Source: Protea cynaroides | Lineage: Eukaryota; Streptophyta; Magnoliopsida; Proteales; Proteaceae | Length of the DNA stretch: 64,000 bases | Reading direction: 5' to 3' | NCBI GenBank assembly: GCA_028583415.1 | Contig: CM053266.1 | Coordinates: forward strand, 36,761,758-36,825,757 | Part shown: one piece after another, positions 52,601-62,059 of the stretch | Numbering within the stretch: the stretch's first letter is position 1 | Layout of the letters: each line of letters begins with the position of its first letter | Made by a program: the position numbers and the translations under genes | The notes under the pieces: generated by a model | Told to the model about the DNA's origin: nothing | The model's input: the letters and a program-made list of their open reading frames with translations, nothing else | Database searches by the model: none

Positions 52601-55600
52601 GATTGCAGACCCTCATTTTGTCATGGCAAGCCTAACATCAAGCAAACAGGGATTAAGTTCCACCAGTGATGAAAAAAAAAAAAAAAAATTCCTTTTGGTA
52701 GTGGGAGTGGTTGAAAAGGTAAAATTCTTAGTTTTGATGACAACCGGCTGCTTCTTCAATTTCTCCACATTATCCTTCGCAGAGCACCTCCACCAAATCC
52801 CCCACCCCCAGGTAAAAAGAAAATTCTAGAATTCTGAAGTTTTTGCAAAATTACTAACATTCCAACTTTATAAAACCTATTTTTCCACAACTCCAAAGTA
52901 TTGCAAAAGTACCAAAACATTCAAACTTAAAAAGACTAGAATTTTTCCAAAATACACAATTTTTTGAGAAATTGAACCGTAACACCTTTAAAACCGAATT
53001 TTGAAGACTTTCACATTGCAGTTGGACCCACATTGATGCAGATCAAAGAGATGGATCTGCTGATGGTGGGAGTTTAGATCGATGAAAGTAGAGGAGAGAT
53101 AGATGAAGAAGTAAGAAGAATAAGAAGAAAGAGAGGAGCTCAATAGAAGAGAAAGGGAGCACATAATTTCAGAATCATGGGGGAATAAGAGAAGAGAGAG
53201 ACAGAGAGGGAAGCAACAACCTCAATTCTAGATTCAAACTAACTATTTTCCATTAATCAAGTTGTGGGTGAGGTGTAGTTTCTTACATGCATTTAAAAAA
53301 GAAAATAGACATAAAATAGAAGTCTAACTAACCTAAGCTTCCTAAATGACAAACAATTAAATTATAATATAAATAAAGACTAATTGAAAAGGAAAACTTA
53401 TCACATGCGTGAGCTAAATGAGAAGTTCATACATGACTCAAAAACTGAACTTTATCTAAACCTTATCAACTACTAAAACTAAAAAAAGGCTCTAGTAAAC
53501 CAACCTTATCAACTACGAGCATAGGTCTCATAAAATAAAATAATAATTTGTGTGCCCTGTGTGCCCTTAAGAACCCGAGTATTGGGTTTATAAATTAGGC
53601 TTATTATATAATAAAACACACAAAAAAAGCCCAACTAAAACTTATTAAATTCTAGCCCAAATTAAATTGGGCCTGCATTACTCCCTCCTTGTTAGAAAAG
53701 ACTCATTCTCAAATCTTATAATGAGGAAAAATCTCCAGCACTAGATCAACATTCACAATCATCTGTTTTGAAGGTATGATGATCCAGCGCATCTCACAAT
53801 CAAAATCAGCAATGATCGGTTTCTTCACATCCCAGATTTGTGGAAGAAGATCTAACAGTCTTGATTTCTTCGAATTGTGTTTCCACAATTGGAATTCTCT
53901 TGATGACCATCGACCTATTCTTTTACAACCGTTTCTTCCAATTGTTGTAGAACGTCAAGTATAACTTCAATTTTCTGAGGGAACTCTTCAGAGGCCTTTC
54001 TATGATACTCTCTGAACTCCATAAAAGTGGTTATGAGGTCTCGCATAATCTCTTGAATTGTATGGAGATCATCTTTCATTAAAAGTAATGTCATAGATAT
54101 ATTGATCAACCTCCATGATGAAGAGCTTTAGGTACGAATCAGGCTTTGGCTCTAATACCAAATTGACAAAGATCAAAGGGATGGATCTGCTGGTGGGATT
54201 TCATATTGAAGAAAGGGGAGGAGAGATAGATCAATCTGCCAAAGAAGAAGAAAAGAGAGAAGGACAGAATTTCAGAATCATGGGGGAATAAGAGAGGGAG
54301 AGAAAGGCAACAACCTCAATTCTTATTTCGAATTAACTATTTTCCATTAATAAAAAAGAAAATAAAGACTAATTTAAAAATGGAAACTTATCCCATACAT
54401 GGGCTAAAGGAGGAATCCTTAAATGACTCAAAAACTGAACCTTATCTAAATGTTATCAACTACTAAAACTAAAAGAAGGCTCAAACAAGTGACCTATCAA
54501 CTACGAGCATGGCCCCATTAAAATAAAATAATAATTTTCGTATTTCCATAATACATCCACTATTGGGCTTATAAATTAGGCCTATTACAATTATAAAACA
54601 CAAAAATTAAGGTCCAACCCAACCCAACCCAAACCTAAGTTAAATTCTGGCCCAAAGTTAAACCGAACTTGCATTACTCATCGATCAAACAAACCATTTC
54701 TGAAGAGCTATAAATCATTCTGTTTCAAGTTTGAATCAGCTACAATTGAGAGTCAGACATCCACCAACAAAAAAATATTCTCTAATTGATCTTTAAAATA
54801 GAAAAAAATCCAATCCTAGCAATTGGTTTTAAAACCTAGTTCTATTATGGTTTAAAGGTACTTCTTCCCACTGTTCTATCTTAAATTAGATACTTATCCC
54901 TGCTCAAAGCTTTGGAAATCTATGAATAGAGGCTCTTAACAAACCTTCAGCAGGAGAACTATAGATGAACAACTTGAACCCATAGTCAAACATACACCAG
55001 TGTGCTCCTCTTCAATGCCAACAGCTTGTGGTTGTCCCTTATTTGTCAATTTTGTCAAGTATATGCTATAAGTCTTGGCTTACTTCCATGTTGTTGGACA
55101 AATTAGTAATAATAATACTATGATGCTTCTTTGTACAAAATAATCACAAAATTACGTTTATATTTATGTTTAGGGAAAATTTCTAGCACCTCCCCTGAGG
55201 CTTAACATAAAGGCAACTACCCCTCATTATCGTCAATAATGGCACTAACCTCTCCTAATTTGGAACGTAAGTATCAGACAGAACTTGTCCGTTAGGACAA
55301 GTCTGTTAGATGCTGACGTGTCTTCTCCCTTAACCTTTTAATGTCAATATTACCCTTAGGCACATGTAGAGTTAACTTTTTACCCTTTTAAAACATAACA
55401 AATAACATACATTTTTACTTTCGTCAATGCCACAGCTGCTGCCGCATCTAGGGCTACCCAACCACAACCACCCTTCTTCCTGGCGTTTATCCCCACTGAT
55501 GCAACCCACCGTCCTTTCACTAATGCGAGGATCTGCAAGTGTCCTGGATCTCAGCTCATGCTTTCCGCATTTTGGATTTTAGAAACCTAATACTCTGTTT

Positions 55601-58600
55601 TGGATCTCAGATCGGTTCCAAGCACCCAACCAAGGCCCTAACTTTAATCCTTCCTTTGCTAGGTTTTGATTTGTTCTCGATTTTGAACAGTAAGAAGAAA
55701 ATAAGAGGGATCTAGTCTTCGTAGATAGAAGTGGGGGTTCCATTTTGTGCTTTTGCAGCTGATGCTAATGCAACAGCGTACACAGCCCAACCAGGGTAAC
55801 ACATCGATTGGGGCCACAGCCCGCTTACGCCACATAAACCCCGCAACATAGACACTCCTCCCCCCTCCCTCTCTCTATCTCTCATCTCTCCCCTTTTTTT
55901 TAGTTGTTTTCATGGAGGGGAGAGCGAATTGGCCTGCCCTATTGCTCCTTACTACTACAGTTCCTTTAATTGAGTCTTAGCTTTTTCATACCTTCCCACT
56001 CCGTTGCTGCGAGTCATGCTTAAGAAGCAGCTCGTCCCATGGAGGTAACCAATGCAGAAGCTATGGAGCTTTAAATATTTTCTTCCCTAGGTCTTACTGC
56101 TCTTCATTCTCGGCCTCCTCAAAGGTAACCATAAAAATTTAGCATTTACCCAACAATTCATTTTCTTTCCTTCCCCCCACCCCCTCCCTCCCAATCTTCT
56201 TTAACCAAAACAATTTTGCATCCTTGCATATCTGCACCTCTAAGCATCCTTGCATATCTGCACCTCAAAGAGACGAGAAGAAAGATTGAAGATATTAGAA
56301 GGAAGAACAAGACAATATCAAAGAAGAAAGCGCCTGACATGCCCAAATCCCTTCAAATCCCAATCTCCGTCAATACCTTGTTCAATGCCGCCGGTTCAGT
56401 GACTCGGGGTACCTGCTCGGCATCGTTGATTGGAAGTTAGGAATGGAGTCAATGAAAATAGGGAAGCTGCAGATGAGGAAGATCGATGTTGATCAGAAGT
56501 TTGGGATGGAATAAATGAAAGGAAGCTGCAGTAAGAAGACCGATGATGCAATCCAAGTTACGCAAGAAGACCAAAAGAAGGAAAACGCCAAAATCAAACC
56601 AACAACCAGAAACACTGTTCATGTGGTACTATTCACGTGAACAGTACCAACAAAATTTTAGAAAGTTTTGTCTTCATCCTAAATTCAATAAGTTAGATTT
56701 ATTTCCATAAAATAAGTCATTAGTTTTGTTTCCTAAATTTGTTTTGTTTCCTAAGACTGGTTATCATATGAGCCAGTTATAGATGTTATTTGTTTTAGAA
56801 ATTTTCCTAAAAGTTATAAAGAAAAGTTTCTCTTTTTTATTTTGGGACATTCCTTCTAGGAACCAGTTCTTCTATCTTTTGTATTTCCTTTTAGCATTAT
56901 AAATAAAGAGGAAGAAGATGCTGGCAGCAGAGCTGCAGAGTTGGCCAGAGTTTATTATTAAATTCTGGCTGAGACTCAATCGAAACTCCTATTCTGTTCA
57001 TTCCCGTTTTCAAATGATAATAGCTTTTTCGAAAATTCATAACTTCTTCATCCATGGTTGGATCATCTTCAAATTTGGGTATGTTATCAAGCACATACTA
57101 GAGTATTTTCCCTCCAAGTTTGAAGACTTTCTAACGGCTGGATTCTGAGATAAGTAATTTTTTCTACTGTTATACAATTCTGGTTCTGTTAAAATACCTG
57201 TTTGAGACCTACAGGCAAGATTGGTTTCGATCCCACCCGTTGGATCAAGCTCATCTTCTGGAATATTGTTCCACATATCCTAAGGATCAACGATCCCAAA
57301 TTCTGAAGCATTCTTACAGTCAGATTTGAAGTTGGGGAATTATTTGTCTAAATCAATAATTCTTGTTTGTAGTTAAAGGTTAAATTTGGGTTGGACTGTG
57401 ATAAGATCCTGTAGCAAAGAGGGGTAATTGATTTGAATGTGTTGAAAACCCCCCTTTGCCGACGAAGGTGTTGGCTTCTTCTTCTTCCAACGGTGAGATA
57501 TGAAGAAGTAAATGAAGCGTTTGATGGTTTTTTAACTCCATTTACTGATGAACATTGAATATAGACAGTATAAATAACAGATTGAAGCTAATGGGTAACG
57601 CCCATGGCCGTTCCGCAACCAACAGGTTCTGCCGCAAGAGTCGGAAGAATGCTAGCGGTGGCTCTTTTAAATTTGACCCACCAGACCAAACTACAACTCA
57701 GCCTCAGCCTCACACCCAGAATTCAACGTCGACATCAATGGCTTCTCTCCTCTACTTCGATGACTATTGTAGCTGGAGGGCCTTGGCTGGACTGGTTGAG
57801 GATTTTGGCCATTTCTCCATCAGTGGCCTTAACGGACCCCTCTATCATGTCATGACTTTAGCAGGTGCTCTCTTCTTCTCTTTCTTCTTTGGCTTTGGTG
57901 TCTCCTTAGCGTTTCTTTTCAGAATTTGAGCTTTTTCCTTCCAAATTTGTTCTTAAAAGTTAAAAGTATGGGTTTGTTTGATCTGCTGTGATTCATATGC
58001 CATTTGTTTGAGTAACGTGGACTAAGTCTGGAAGGACCCTCTGTGCACAAGATTGACTTGCAGAATAAAGAAGAAGATAGAAAGCAGTTGCAAAAGAAGA
58101 CAAGGAAACAGCAGGAGAAAAAAAAACAAAGGAGAAGAAATTGTAGGAATGACGATGGCGGTATTAATAATACGAGGGTAGAATTTCATTTTACATTTTC
58201 TATTAGTCATCTTAACAGTATGGGGTGCGGTTTTCATTAATGAATAATGACGATAATGGTGGTGGTTGACATTAGGTTAAACCTCAAAGGAGGTGTGTGA
58301 AATTTTCCTTTACGCTTATTGTTCTTGTTGCTTTTCCTTCCCATATTTTGCAACCATGCTTCATGTTTGATTTTTCTTGTTTCAACCACATGAGCAATTT
58401 GGGTTGAAATTTGACACATGAGATGGGTTTGGTGTTCTCTATCACATTGACCTAACCATGTTTGACAATGATGGCCATTCATTAAGCTTCATGAAACTTA
58501 TCAGGACCCGTTTGTATATGCTTAGAATGTGCATGTGTGTTGTATAATTAATCCCTGCATAGAATCAAAATCTGGGCTCACTTTGAAACCAGAGAATTTT

Positions 58601-60222
58601 TGTGTTGGACACAAACAGGTGCTCCATATAAAGCAACCACAAATCGCAATCAGTTTTCTATAATATATTTAAGTTTACTCTATTTTGCTATTGCAATTTT
58701 ATCTAGATACACCAGGCAAATATGCTATTTGCAAATTTTAGTGCCTGGTTTACTCTGATCAAGAGGGTCATGGATCTGGTAGTCTTGTGTAAATGGCATA
58801 AATGACACTCATCAGATGCATACACTTGCCTGATAACAAGCTTGCTACCAACTTTGATTGGTGCCTAATCTCTGAACAGATCAGCAAAAATGGAACCCTT
58901 TGAATAACTCATGAGAGGAAGAGGGAGAGGGAGAGAAGACAACTGTCCACCCACCAATGTAACAAGAAAATGATCCATTGCACCAGTCAAATCTGGCCTC
59001 TCTTTACACTCAAAAGAAATCCTTCGTCCACTGGGTGTGAAATTATATCATCCAAACAGCAGGGCAGGAGATGGAGATGAACCTGAACCTAATTGTTAGT
59101 ATATTCCTTATGTGAGTCTAAACTCCCCACAATTTCTTTTCTGCAAACCAAGCATGCCGATGGCTAGATTGTAATAATAGTTGAGACTTAAAAAATTACC
59201 AACATTGTATTTTTTCTTTATAAATATCCAAGGATGTGTTAAGAGACTCCCATTACGGGGCTATGTTACATTTCAATTTATCAAACTACACGTAGAGGGG
59301 ATATGAAAAGAATTATCAGAGAGAAGATCACCTGGGCTTTCCGGCAAAAGGTCAAGTAATTGAATATAAGTTTTCTTGTCTGTTCAATCTCCTCTTTCCG
59401 ATGCGCAGACACCATTTCCTTGTTTGCTTGCCTGGCAGGCAGTTTTCCTACTACAGATAACAAAAGAAAAAAGAGTAATACCTTCTGTCAAATTGCCACT
59501 AAAAAGTAAAATTACTCGATCATGAAACAAATATGAGAGGATGGAAGAACAAAAGTGTGATAGACGCCCGGGAGAGCAAGAGGCTTTCAAAGGGTATTCA
59601 AAAATATTAGTTCGCAATTAAACACGCGCAAATATGAAAAGAAAGCCCATTACAGATCAAGTTCTAGAGGGAGCTTCTACAGGGAGAAATTAGATGAACC
59701 CTTCAAAGGAAATATGATAAAAGGGAAATTAAAAAAATGAATTCAGACAATTCAGAGTAGTCAACAAACCAAAAACTATGTCACATCAACCCATTTCATT
59801 ACAGAGTTGGAGAAGAAAGCCCATTACACAGCGAAAAGAAACATGTCATTGTAAAAACTTTAAAAATTTAAAAAATTTAAAAAAATTTAAAAAAAAAAAA
59901 AAGAGAGAGGGAAAAAGAAGAACGTACAGAGGGTGGGAATCGTGGAAGAAGGTTGATGGACATGAATAAGAACGATCTCTCGGCATCCGAATCTCCGGAA
60001 ACAGAAATGAAGCAAAGGCAATGTTTTCTCAAGCTTCCCAACTGCAACCGTGACTCTGTCACCAACTTCTTCCGTAAATTCCGGTAGCCCGGGAGTCACA
60101 GCATGATCATGATGAGGATCGTGAGGAGACCCGACCGAGGAAAGGGAAGTCGTCGGAGAATAGAAGCGGGAGAAGTAGGTTCCGGCGAGTTGAGGAGGAT
60201 GGGTCGGTGATAGGAGCTCCAT
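34657..60222 (-). CDS. USP / coiled-coil / protein kinase / U-box E3 ligase (PUB33-like), 7 exons over 25.6 kb, 837 aa
   Basis: The exons on the minus strand are 60222-59928, 59450-59332, 52176-52067, 37920-37389, 37021-36470, 35794-35072 and 34839-34657. All are GT-AG, and the phases sum to 838 codons with TAA. The USP-like N-domain (VTVAVGKLEKTLPLL...IVLIHVHQPS, 55-95; VKASVITIEAAQVKKGIVDLV; LVMGAPSD; NAPPFCEIWFVYKGKHVWTRDASE) is split over exons 1-4. A coiled coil covers about 300-450. The kinase runs from GEGGYGCVYKG (500) through VAIKKL, HGDLKPENILL (613) and GDFG (632-635) to SDIYSFGII. It is a non-RD kinase, as usual in this family. The C-terminal U-box begins at FFLCPILREIMHDPQVAADGFTYEGEAI (about 768) and ends at LRHAIQEWLSQS. 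The role is ubiquitin transfer coupled to kinase signalling; substrates are unknown. Introns 2 (7.2 kb) and 3 (14.1 kb) hold many transposons, so exons 1-3 are easily lost by gene finders. Confidence 0.92.
36143..36320 (+). mobile_element. tRNA-derived SINE in intron 5 of the PUB gene
   Basis: An A-box-like stretch (TTAGAGCAATGGTAAAAGG) and a B box (GGATTCGAGTC, about 36190-36200) are spaced as in tRNA genes. The tail carries CAAACTCACCCCTCCCAAGACC and GGGGGTATCAGCATTGGGTA, similar to the common plant SINE body. No flanking duplication was confirmed. Confidence 0.6.
38340..39731 (+). mobile_element. Gypsy-type LTR remnant in PUB intron 3, bounded by a PBS
   Basis: A textbook initiator-Met primer-binding site, TTGGTATCAGAGCC, stands at 39732-39745. 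It follows ...GGTCGTGACAAGG, which is the expected place for the 3' end of an LTR. The sequence to its left is AT-rich and non-coding; the LTR start was not located, so the left coordinate is only a bound. No matching second LTR was found, so the element is truncated or rearranged. Confidence 0.5.
39732..39745 (+). other. Retrotransposon primer-binding site (iMet tRNA)
   Basis: TTGGTATCAGAGCC, complementary to the 3' end of initiator-methionine tRNA, is the usual PBS of plant Gypsy and Copia elements. It marks the end of the LTR remnant to its left. Confidence 0.7.
40081..42490 (-). pseudogene. Decayed plant transposon protein (Transposase_32-like), split by a solo LTR
   Basis: On the minus strand, outside the LTR, the translation reads LPYGKLLTTIFMRLGVDMTGEAE at about 42160-42090 and a basic/alanine-rich stretch to 41921. 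After the LTR it resumes at 40667 with an acidic Glu/Gly region and FHHMQEWVYDFEQYIDIIWDQQ near 40350. The LPYGxLLTxIFxxxGVDL motif is typical of the plant 'putative transposon protein' family (PF20167-like). Several stops and frameshifts upstream (42200-42490) show it is dead. Its function is unknown even in intact copies. Confidence 0.6.
40673..41915 (+). mobile_element. Solo LTR, 1243 bp, TSD CTCTC
   Basis: It starts TGATGAGGACATCG and ends GCCTACATCA, flanked by CTCTC at 40668-40672 and 41916-41920. It is the plus-strand relative of the solo LTR in the Copia gag (11692-14127). It shows a TATA-like ACTTATAAAAGG (about 40930), a poly-A run, a CT-rich leader and GCAGGT sites. Long stretches match the other copy, which lets the MULE insertion point be read from this empty site. 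Confidence 0.9.
42652..42803 (+). mobile_element. hAT-type MITE, CATAGTTGTCAAGGCG family, copy A
   Basis: 152 bp with perfect ends CATAGTTGTCAAGGCG...CGCCTTGACAACTATG. The flanks GAAGCAAT / GGAGCAAT (42644-42651 and 42804-42811) are an 8-bp TSD with one mismatch. The interior is rich in CGCCTAGGCG palindromes. Confidence 0.85.
43042..43695 (+). mobile_element. hAT-type MITE family, long copy B (654 bp)
   Basis: It has the same ends as copy A and is flanked by GTGTTTGC (43034-43041) and GTGTCTGC (43696-43703), an 8-bp TSD with one mismatch. Unlike the other copies it has about 500 bp of AT-rich interior, part of which (43225-43330) resembles a MULE end. It is either a longer relative or a MITE with a nested insert. 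Confidence 0.7.
44660..45060 (+). pseudogene. Gypsy gag fragment
   Basis: The translation reads IDLPNFNGMLNVENFLEWLTE, then KKVKLVTYRLKGGASAW and LREKYLPLDY, followed after a frame change by HLSSRN. This matches the plant Gypsy retrotransposon gag pattern (FxGxxxxExFLDW...KVKLVAYKLKGGASAWW). Stops after WLTE and GGASAW and frameshifts show it is a relic. No protease or RT is attached. Confidence 0.7.
45130..45660 (-). pseudogene. L1 LINE ORF2 endonuclease fragment with internal duplication
   Basis: On the minus strand, FLWNVRGLNAQAKQA (about 45650) is the start of a plant L1 ORF2 endonuclease. TAAYATNSARERSLLWTELRNI...LSILGDFNA (about 45245-45130) holds its GDFN motif. Between them a segment including CCAGAGGCACCAGATCCTGC and GATCAAAATTGTTGT appears twice, at about 45315-45400 and 45474-45555. 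The reverse transcriptase is absent. Confidence 0.7.
45760..46260. other. T-rich intronic sequence
   Basis: A long T-rich tract with TTTTTATTTTT and CTTTT runs (45800-46080), within PUB intron 3. The ORFs across it (FFFLFYFF) are composition artefacts. Confidence 0.6.
46269..46407 (+). mobile_element. hAT-type MITE family, copy C
   Basis: 139 bp with ends CATAGTTGCCAAGG...GACGCCTTGACAACTATG, flanked by CTTAGAAC (46261-46268) and TTTAGAAC (46408-46415). Confidence 0.82.
46709..46860 (+). mobile_element. hAT-type MITE family, copy D, exact 8-bp TSD
   Basis: 152 bp with ends CATAGTTGTCAAGGCG...AACAACTATG, flanked by identical GTGGGTTT at 46701-46708 and 46861-46868. The interior closely follows copy A. 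Confidence 0.88.
47990..48835 (-). repeat. 0.84-kb dispersed repeat, copy inverted relative to 56615-57455
   Basis: The reverse complement of this stretch follows 56615-57455 nearly base for base, for example around TCATCCATGGTTGGATCATC and GATAATAGCTTTTTCGAAAA. In the other copy the plus strand has a TATAAATAAAGAGG box, so it is probably an LTR. No coding capacity is seen. Confidence 0.75.
48836..51454. other. Intron 3 sequence, no gene recognised
   Basis: Mostly AT-rich non-coding DNA. The 50400-50660 stretch is GA-rich, and 50930-50985 has GGTTTGAGCCGGTTC-type repeats. Possible LTR fragments cannot be delimited. ORFs are short and featureless. Confidence 0.4.
51455..51581 (-). mobile_element. 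hAT-type MITE family, copy E, exact 8-bp TSD, opposite orientation
   Basis: 127 bp with ends CATAGTTGTCAAGGCG...CGCCTTGACAACTATG, flanked by identical CGATTGAC at 51447-51454 and 51582-51589. The interior (GGAAAATCG, GGCCTCC) is the reverse of copies A and D. Confidence 0.88.
53040..54679 (-). mobile_element. TRIM-like short LTR retrotransposon in PUB intron 2
   Basis: Two direct repeats, 53040-53683 (644 bp) and 54170-54679 (510 bp, internally deleted), share GATCAAAG...GGATCTGCTG, TTTCAGAATCATGGGGGAAT and end GCATTACTC. They bound a 486-bp interior. On the minus strand a PBS (TGGTATTAGAGCC, near 54148-54160) follows the right LTR, and a purine tract (AACAAGGAGG) precedes the left one. The interior has a short frame (54109-53915, residues MINISMTLLLMKDD...) with no retroviral domain. 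The short interior and paired LTRs fit a TRIM/non-autonomous element. A TSD was not resolved. Confidence 0.72.
54680..55170. other. Intron 2 spacer
   Basis: AT-rich, with no recognisable gene or repeat. Confidence 0.5.
56615..57455 (+). repeat. 0.84-kb dispersed repeat, plus-oriented copy (probable LTR)
   Basis: It is the inverted counterpart of 47990-48835. A TATA-like ATTATAAATAAAGAGG is at about 56897-56912. Its edges are set by where similarity to the other copy stops (near TTCACGTGAACAGTACC on the left and GAATGTGTTGAAAACC on the right). Confidence 0.75.
57591..57932 (+). CDS. Unrecognised ORF inside the possible MULE
   Basis: It opens at ATG 57591 and runs about 112 residues: a basic N-terminus (NRFCRKSRKN), a Gln/Pro/Thr-rich stretch, MASLLYFDDYCSWRALAGLVEDFGHF and a hydrophobic C-terminus (GALFFSFFFGFGVSLAFLF). 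A second frame overlaps it. It could be an exon of a captured gene with an intron beginning near the hydrophobic part. There is no homology I can name, so expression is doubtful. Confidence 0.2.
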
Positions 60223-60763
60223 CTTCGAGTCGGACGCCCCACAAACTGACGACTCCGTTGCTTCGATTCTTCCACTCAGATGTCTCAGGTAATGTCTCCC
60301 TCTCACCCTCTCAATGGGACGAGATATGATTAGGCAGCGAAACCGGGAATTGGATTCTGGACTCTGGACTCTGGACTCTCGACTCTCGAAATTTGGATTC
60401 TGGACTCTCGACTCTGCACTACTACTGATACTCCTAATAAATAATAGAATTGAAGTAGATCAGCAAATTCCAAATCATATCATTCCTTGTGGGTTTTTTT
60501 CAACCTTAAAATAAATTTTTTAATCTCATTAGGTAGAGGTGGGTTCCACACCATGGACATAGACGCTGAATCGTAATGGGAAATAGAGATTGGAAAAGGT
60601 ACCCACGTAAGGAGAAGAACCATTTCTCTGACGTTGTGATTCTTACCTCGTCTTGTGTCTCTTGTATATGAGGAATGAGGAGCTACCAATGATATTCTTA
60701 AGATCACCTCTTTGCCTGTGATTCTGTGAGTCCAACTCCATCCAAAGAGCTCCCATTCTATGG

Positions 60764-60811
<48 letters not shown>

Positions 60812-61449
60812 AAGAGGCCTTGCTCAGTTGCGCCTTGCGGCAACGTCGACAAACGTGAGGGCAACTACGGCCGCAAGGGGCAACTACGAAATGGCACACA
60901 GGTAAGTGGTGACAGACCACCCAACACGGCAACAGCGGCTCCACGTGGGGTCCCACACGCTCACCGTCATTATTAAATTTCTTTTCTTTTTTGTTTTTCA
61001 TCATTATTAAATATTAATGCTTATTAATTATTTTATTTTATTATATTTAATAATCTCACTCTTTGGTTCTTTATATATATATATATGTTAATTTCGATCA
61101 TATCCGCACAACATCGTACCATCTGTATCATGTTTCATTCATAAAAAGATGTTTGGGGTGACTGCCAAATAACAGTGAGGATACGGAACGGTTTGATGCA
61201 CTTTTAAGTGATCAGAACATTTACTTTCGCAAGCCAGTCCACTACAAAGGACCCCACGCGCGCTCCATTCATTCTCAATATTTCAAAAGAAAATAAAAAT
61301 TTAAGAAGAACTTTTTAGTGTCGTGGTTCGTGGAATAAATTCAGTTGCACAGTGTAGCCAAAAGGCCAAAGGGTTGCCTTTACTTAGTTATCAATTGATT
61401 TGAATTCCTGCATAGATTGTCTGGCCTGGAATGTAGTGTACGGTACTTC
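60223..61449. promoter_or_regulatory. Upstream region of the PUB gene
   Basis: Directly 5' of the PUB ATG (minus strand). It contains tandem GGACTCT(G/C)GACTCT units (about 60355-60418), a (GA)n run at about 60767-60808 (CT on the gene strand) and a (TA)n run near 61074-61086. The apparent 174-codon minus frame at 60480-61004 crosses the GA repeat and has no domain. Confidence 0.4.
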
Positions 61450-61452
61450 TAA

Positions 61453-62059
61453 GGGCCTATTTGATAATATTTCAGATTTTGAATTTTATGGATTTTGATT
61501 TCTAAAAAACTATTTTGGAATAGAACTTCATTTGGTAAGCTCAGTTGATTCGAGCTCCCACGGAATGAATCGAGTTCAAATTAATTTCAGAATCCAAATT
61601 TTTTGAGTAAATAATACTTGATTTTTTCTGTTGGAATAAATTTTTGAGAGAAGAAAAAGAGTTTATCACTTGATCACCACCGCCGCCACCCACCACCCAC
61701 CACTTCCACCCCCACCAGTGCCACTGCCACCACCACCACCATAACCACCATCACCACCGCCGTTGCCGCCACCACCACCAACCACGCCCACCATCAACCA
61801 CGCCCACCACCCAACACCGCCACCACCCACCAAACACACCCACCACTGCCACCACCCACCACTGCCATTTTTCTAGACTTTAATTGGGGGATAGTTTTTA
61901 TCAAACATGTTTTTATTCCAAAGATATTCTGGAATCCATTCTAAAAATGTATAATCAAACATGTTTTTATTCTCAAATAATCCTAGAGTAACTTGAAATA
62001 GAATCCAAATTTTAAACCAGAATCCATAATCCAGAATAGAAATTTTATCAAACAGAGGC
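61453..62059. mobile_element. PIF/Harbinger-type MITE with (CCA/CCG)n core, copy 2
   Basis: 607 bp, TSD TAA at 61450-61452 and 62060-62062. The ends GGGCCTATTTGATAATAT and (reverse-complemented) GCCTCTGTTTGATAAAAT, the subterminal GAATTTTATGGATT and the core of CCACCACC/CCGCCG triplets (about 61675-61866) match copy 1 at 14407-15002. Confidence 0.82.

Larger units (their letters stand above)
55172..58308. mobile_element. Possible MULE with about 75-bp terminal inverted repeats and captured sequence
   Basis: The left end (GGGAAAATTTCTAGCACCTCCCCTGAGG...CATTATCGTCAATAATG) pairs with the reverse complement of 58308-58235 (AGGAAAATTTCACACACCTCCTTTGAGG...CATTATCGTCATTATTC). A matching 9-bp TSD was not found. 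The interior holds the 0.84-kb repeat (56615-57455), a short plus frame near 56195-56437 and another from ATG 57591 to 57929 (MGNAHGRSATNRF...). Neither frame matches a family I know. It could be a Pack-MULE carrying host fragments, or two unrelated MULE ends. Confidence 0.45.

Noticed and set aside
60480..61004. 174-codon minus-strand frame upstream of the PUB gene
   Set aside because: Spans a GA microsatellite (SLSLSL), has no domain and lies in promoter sequence.
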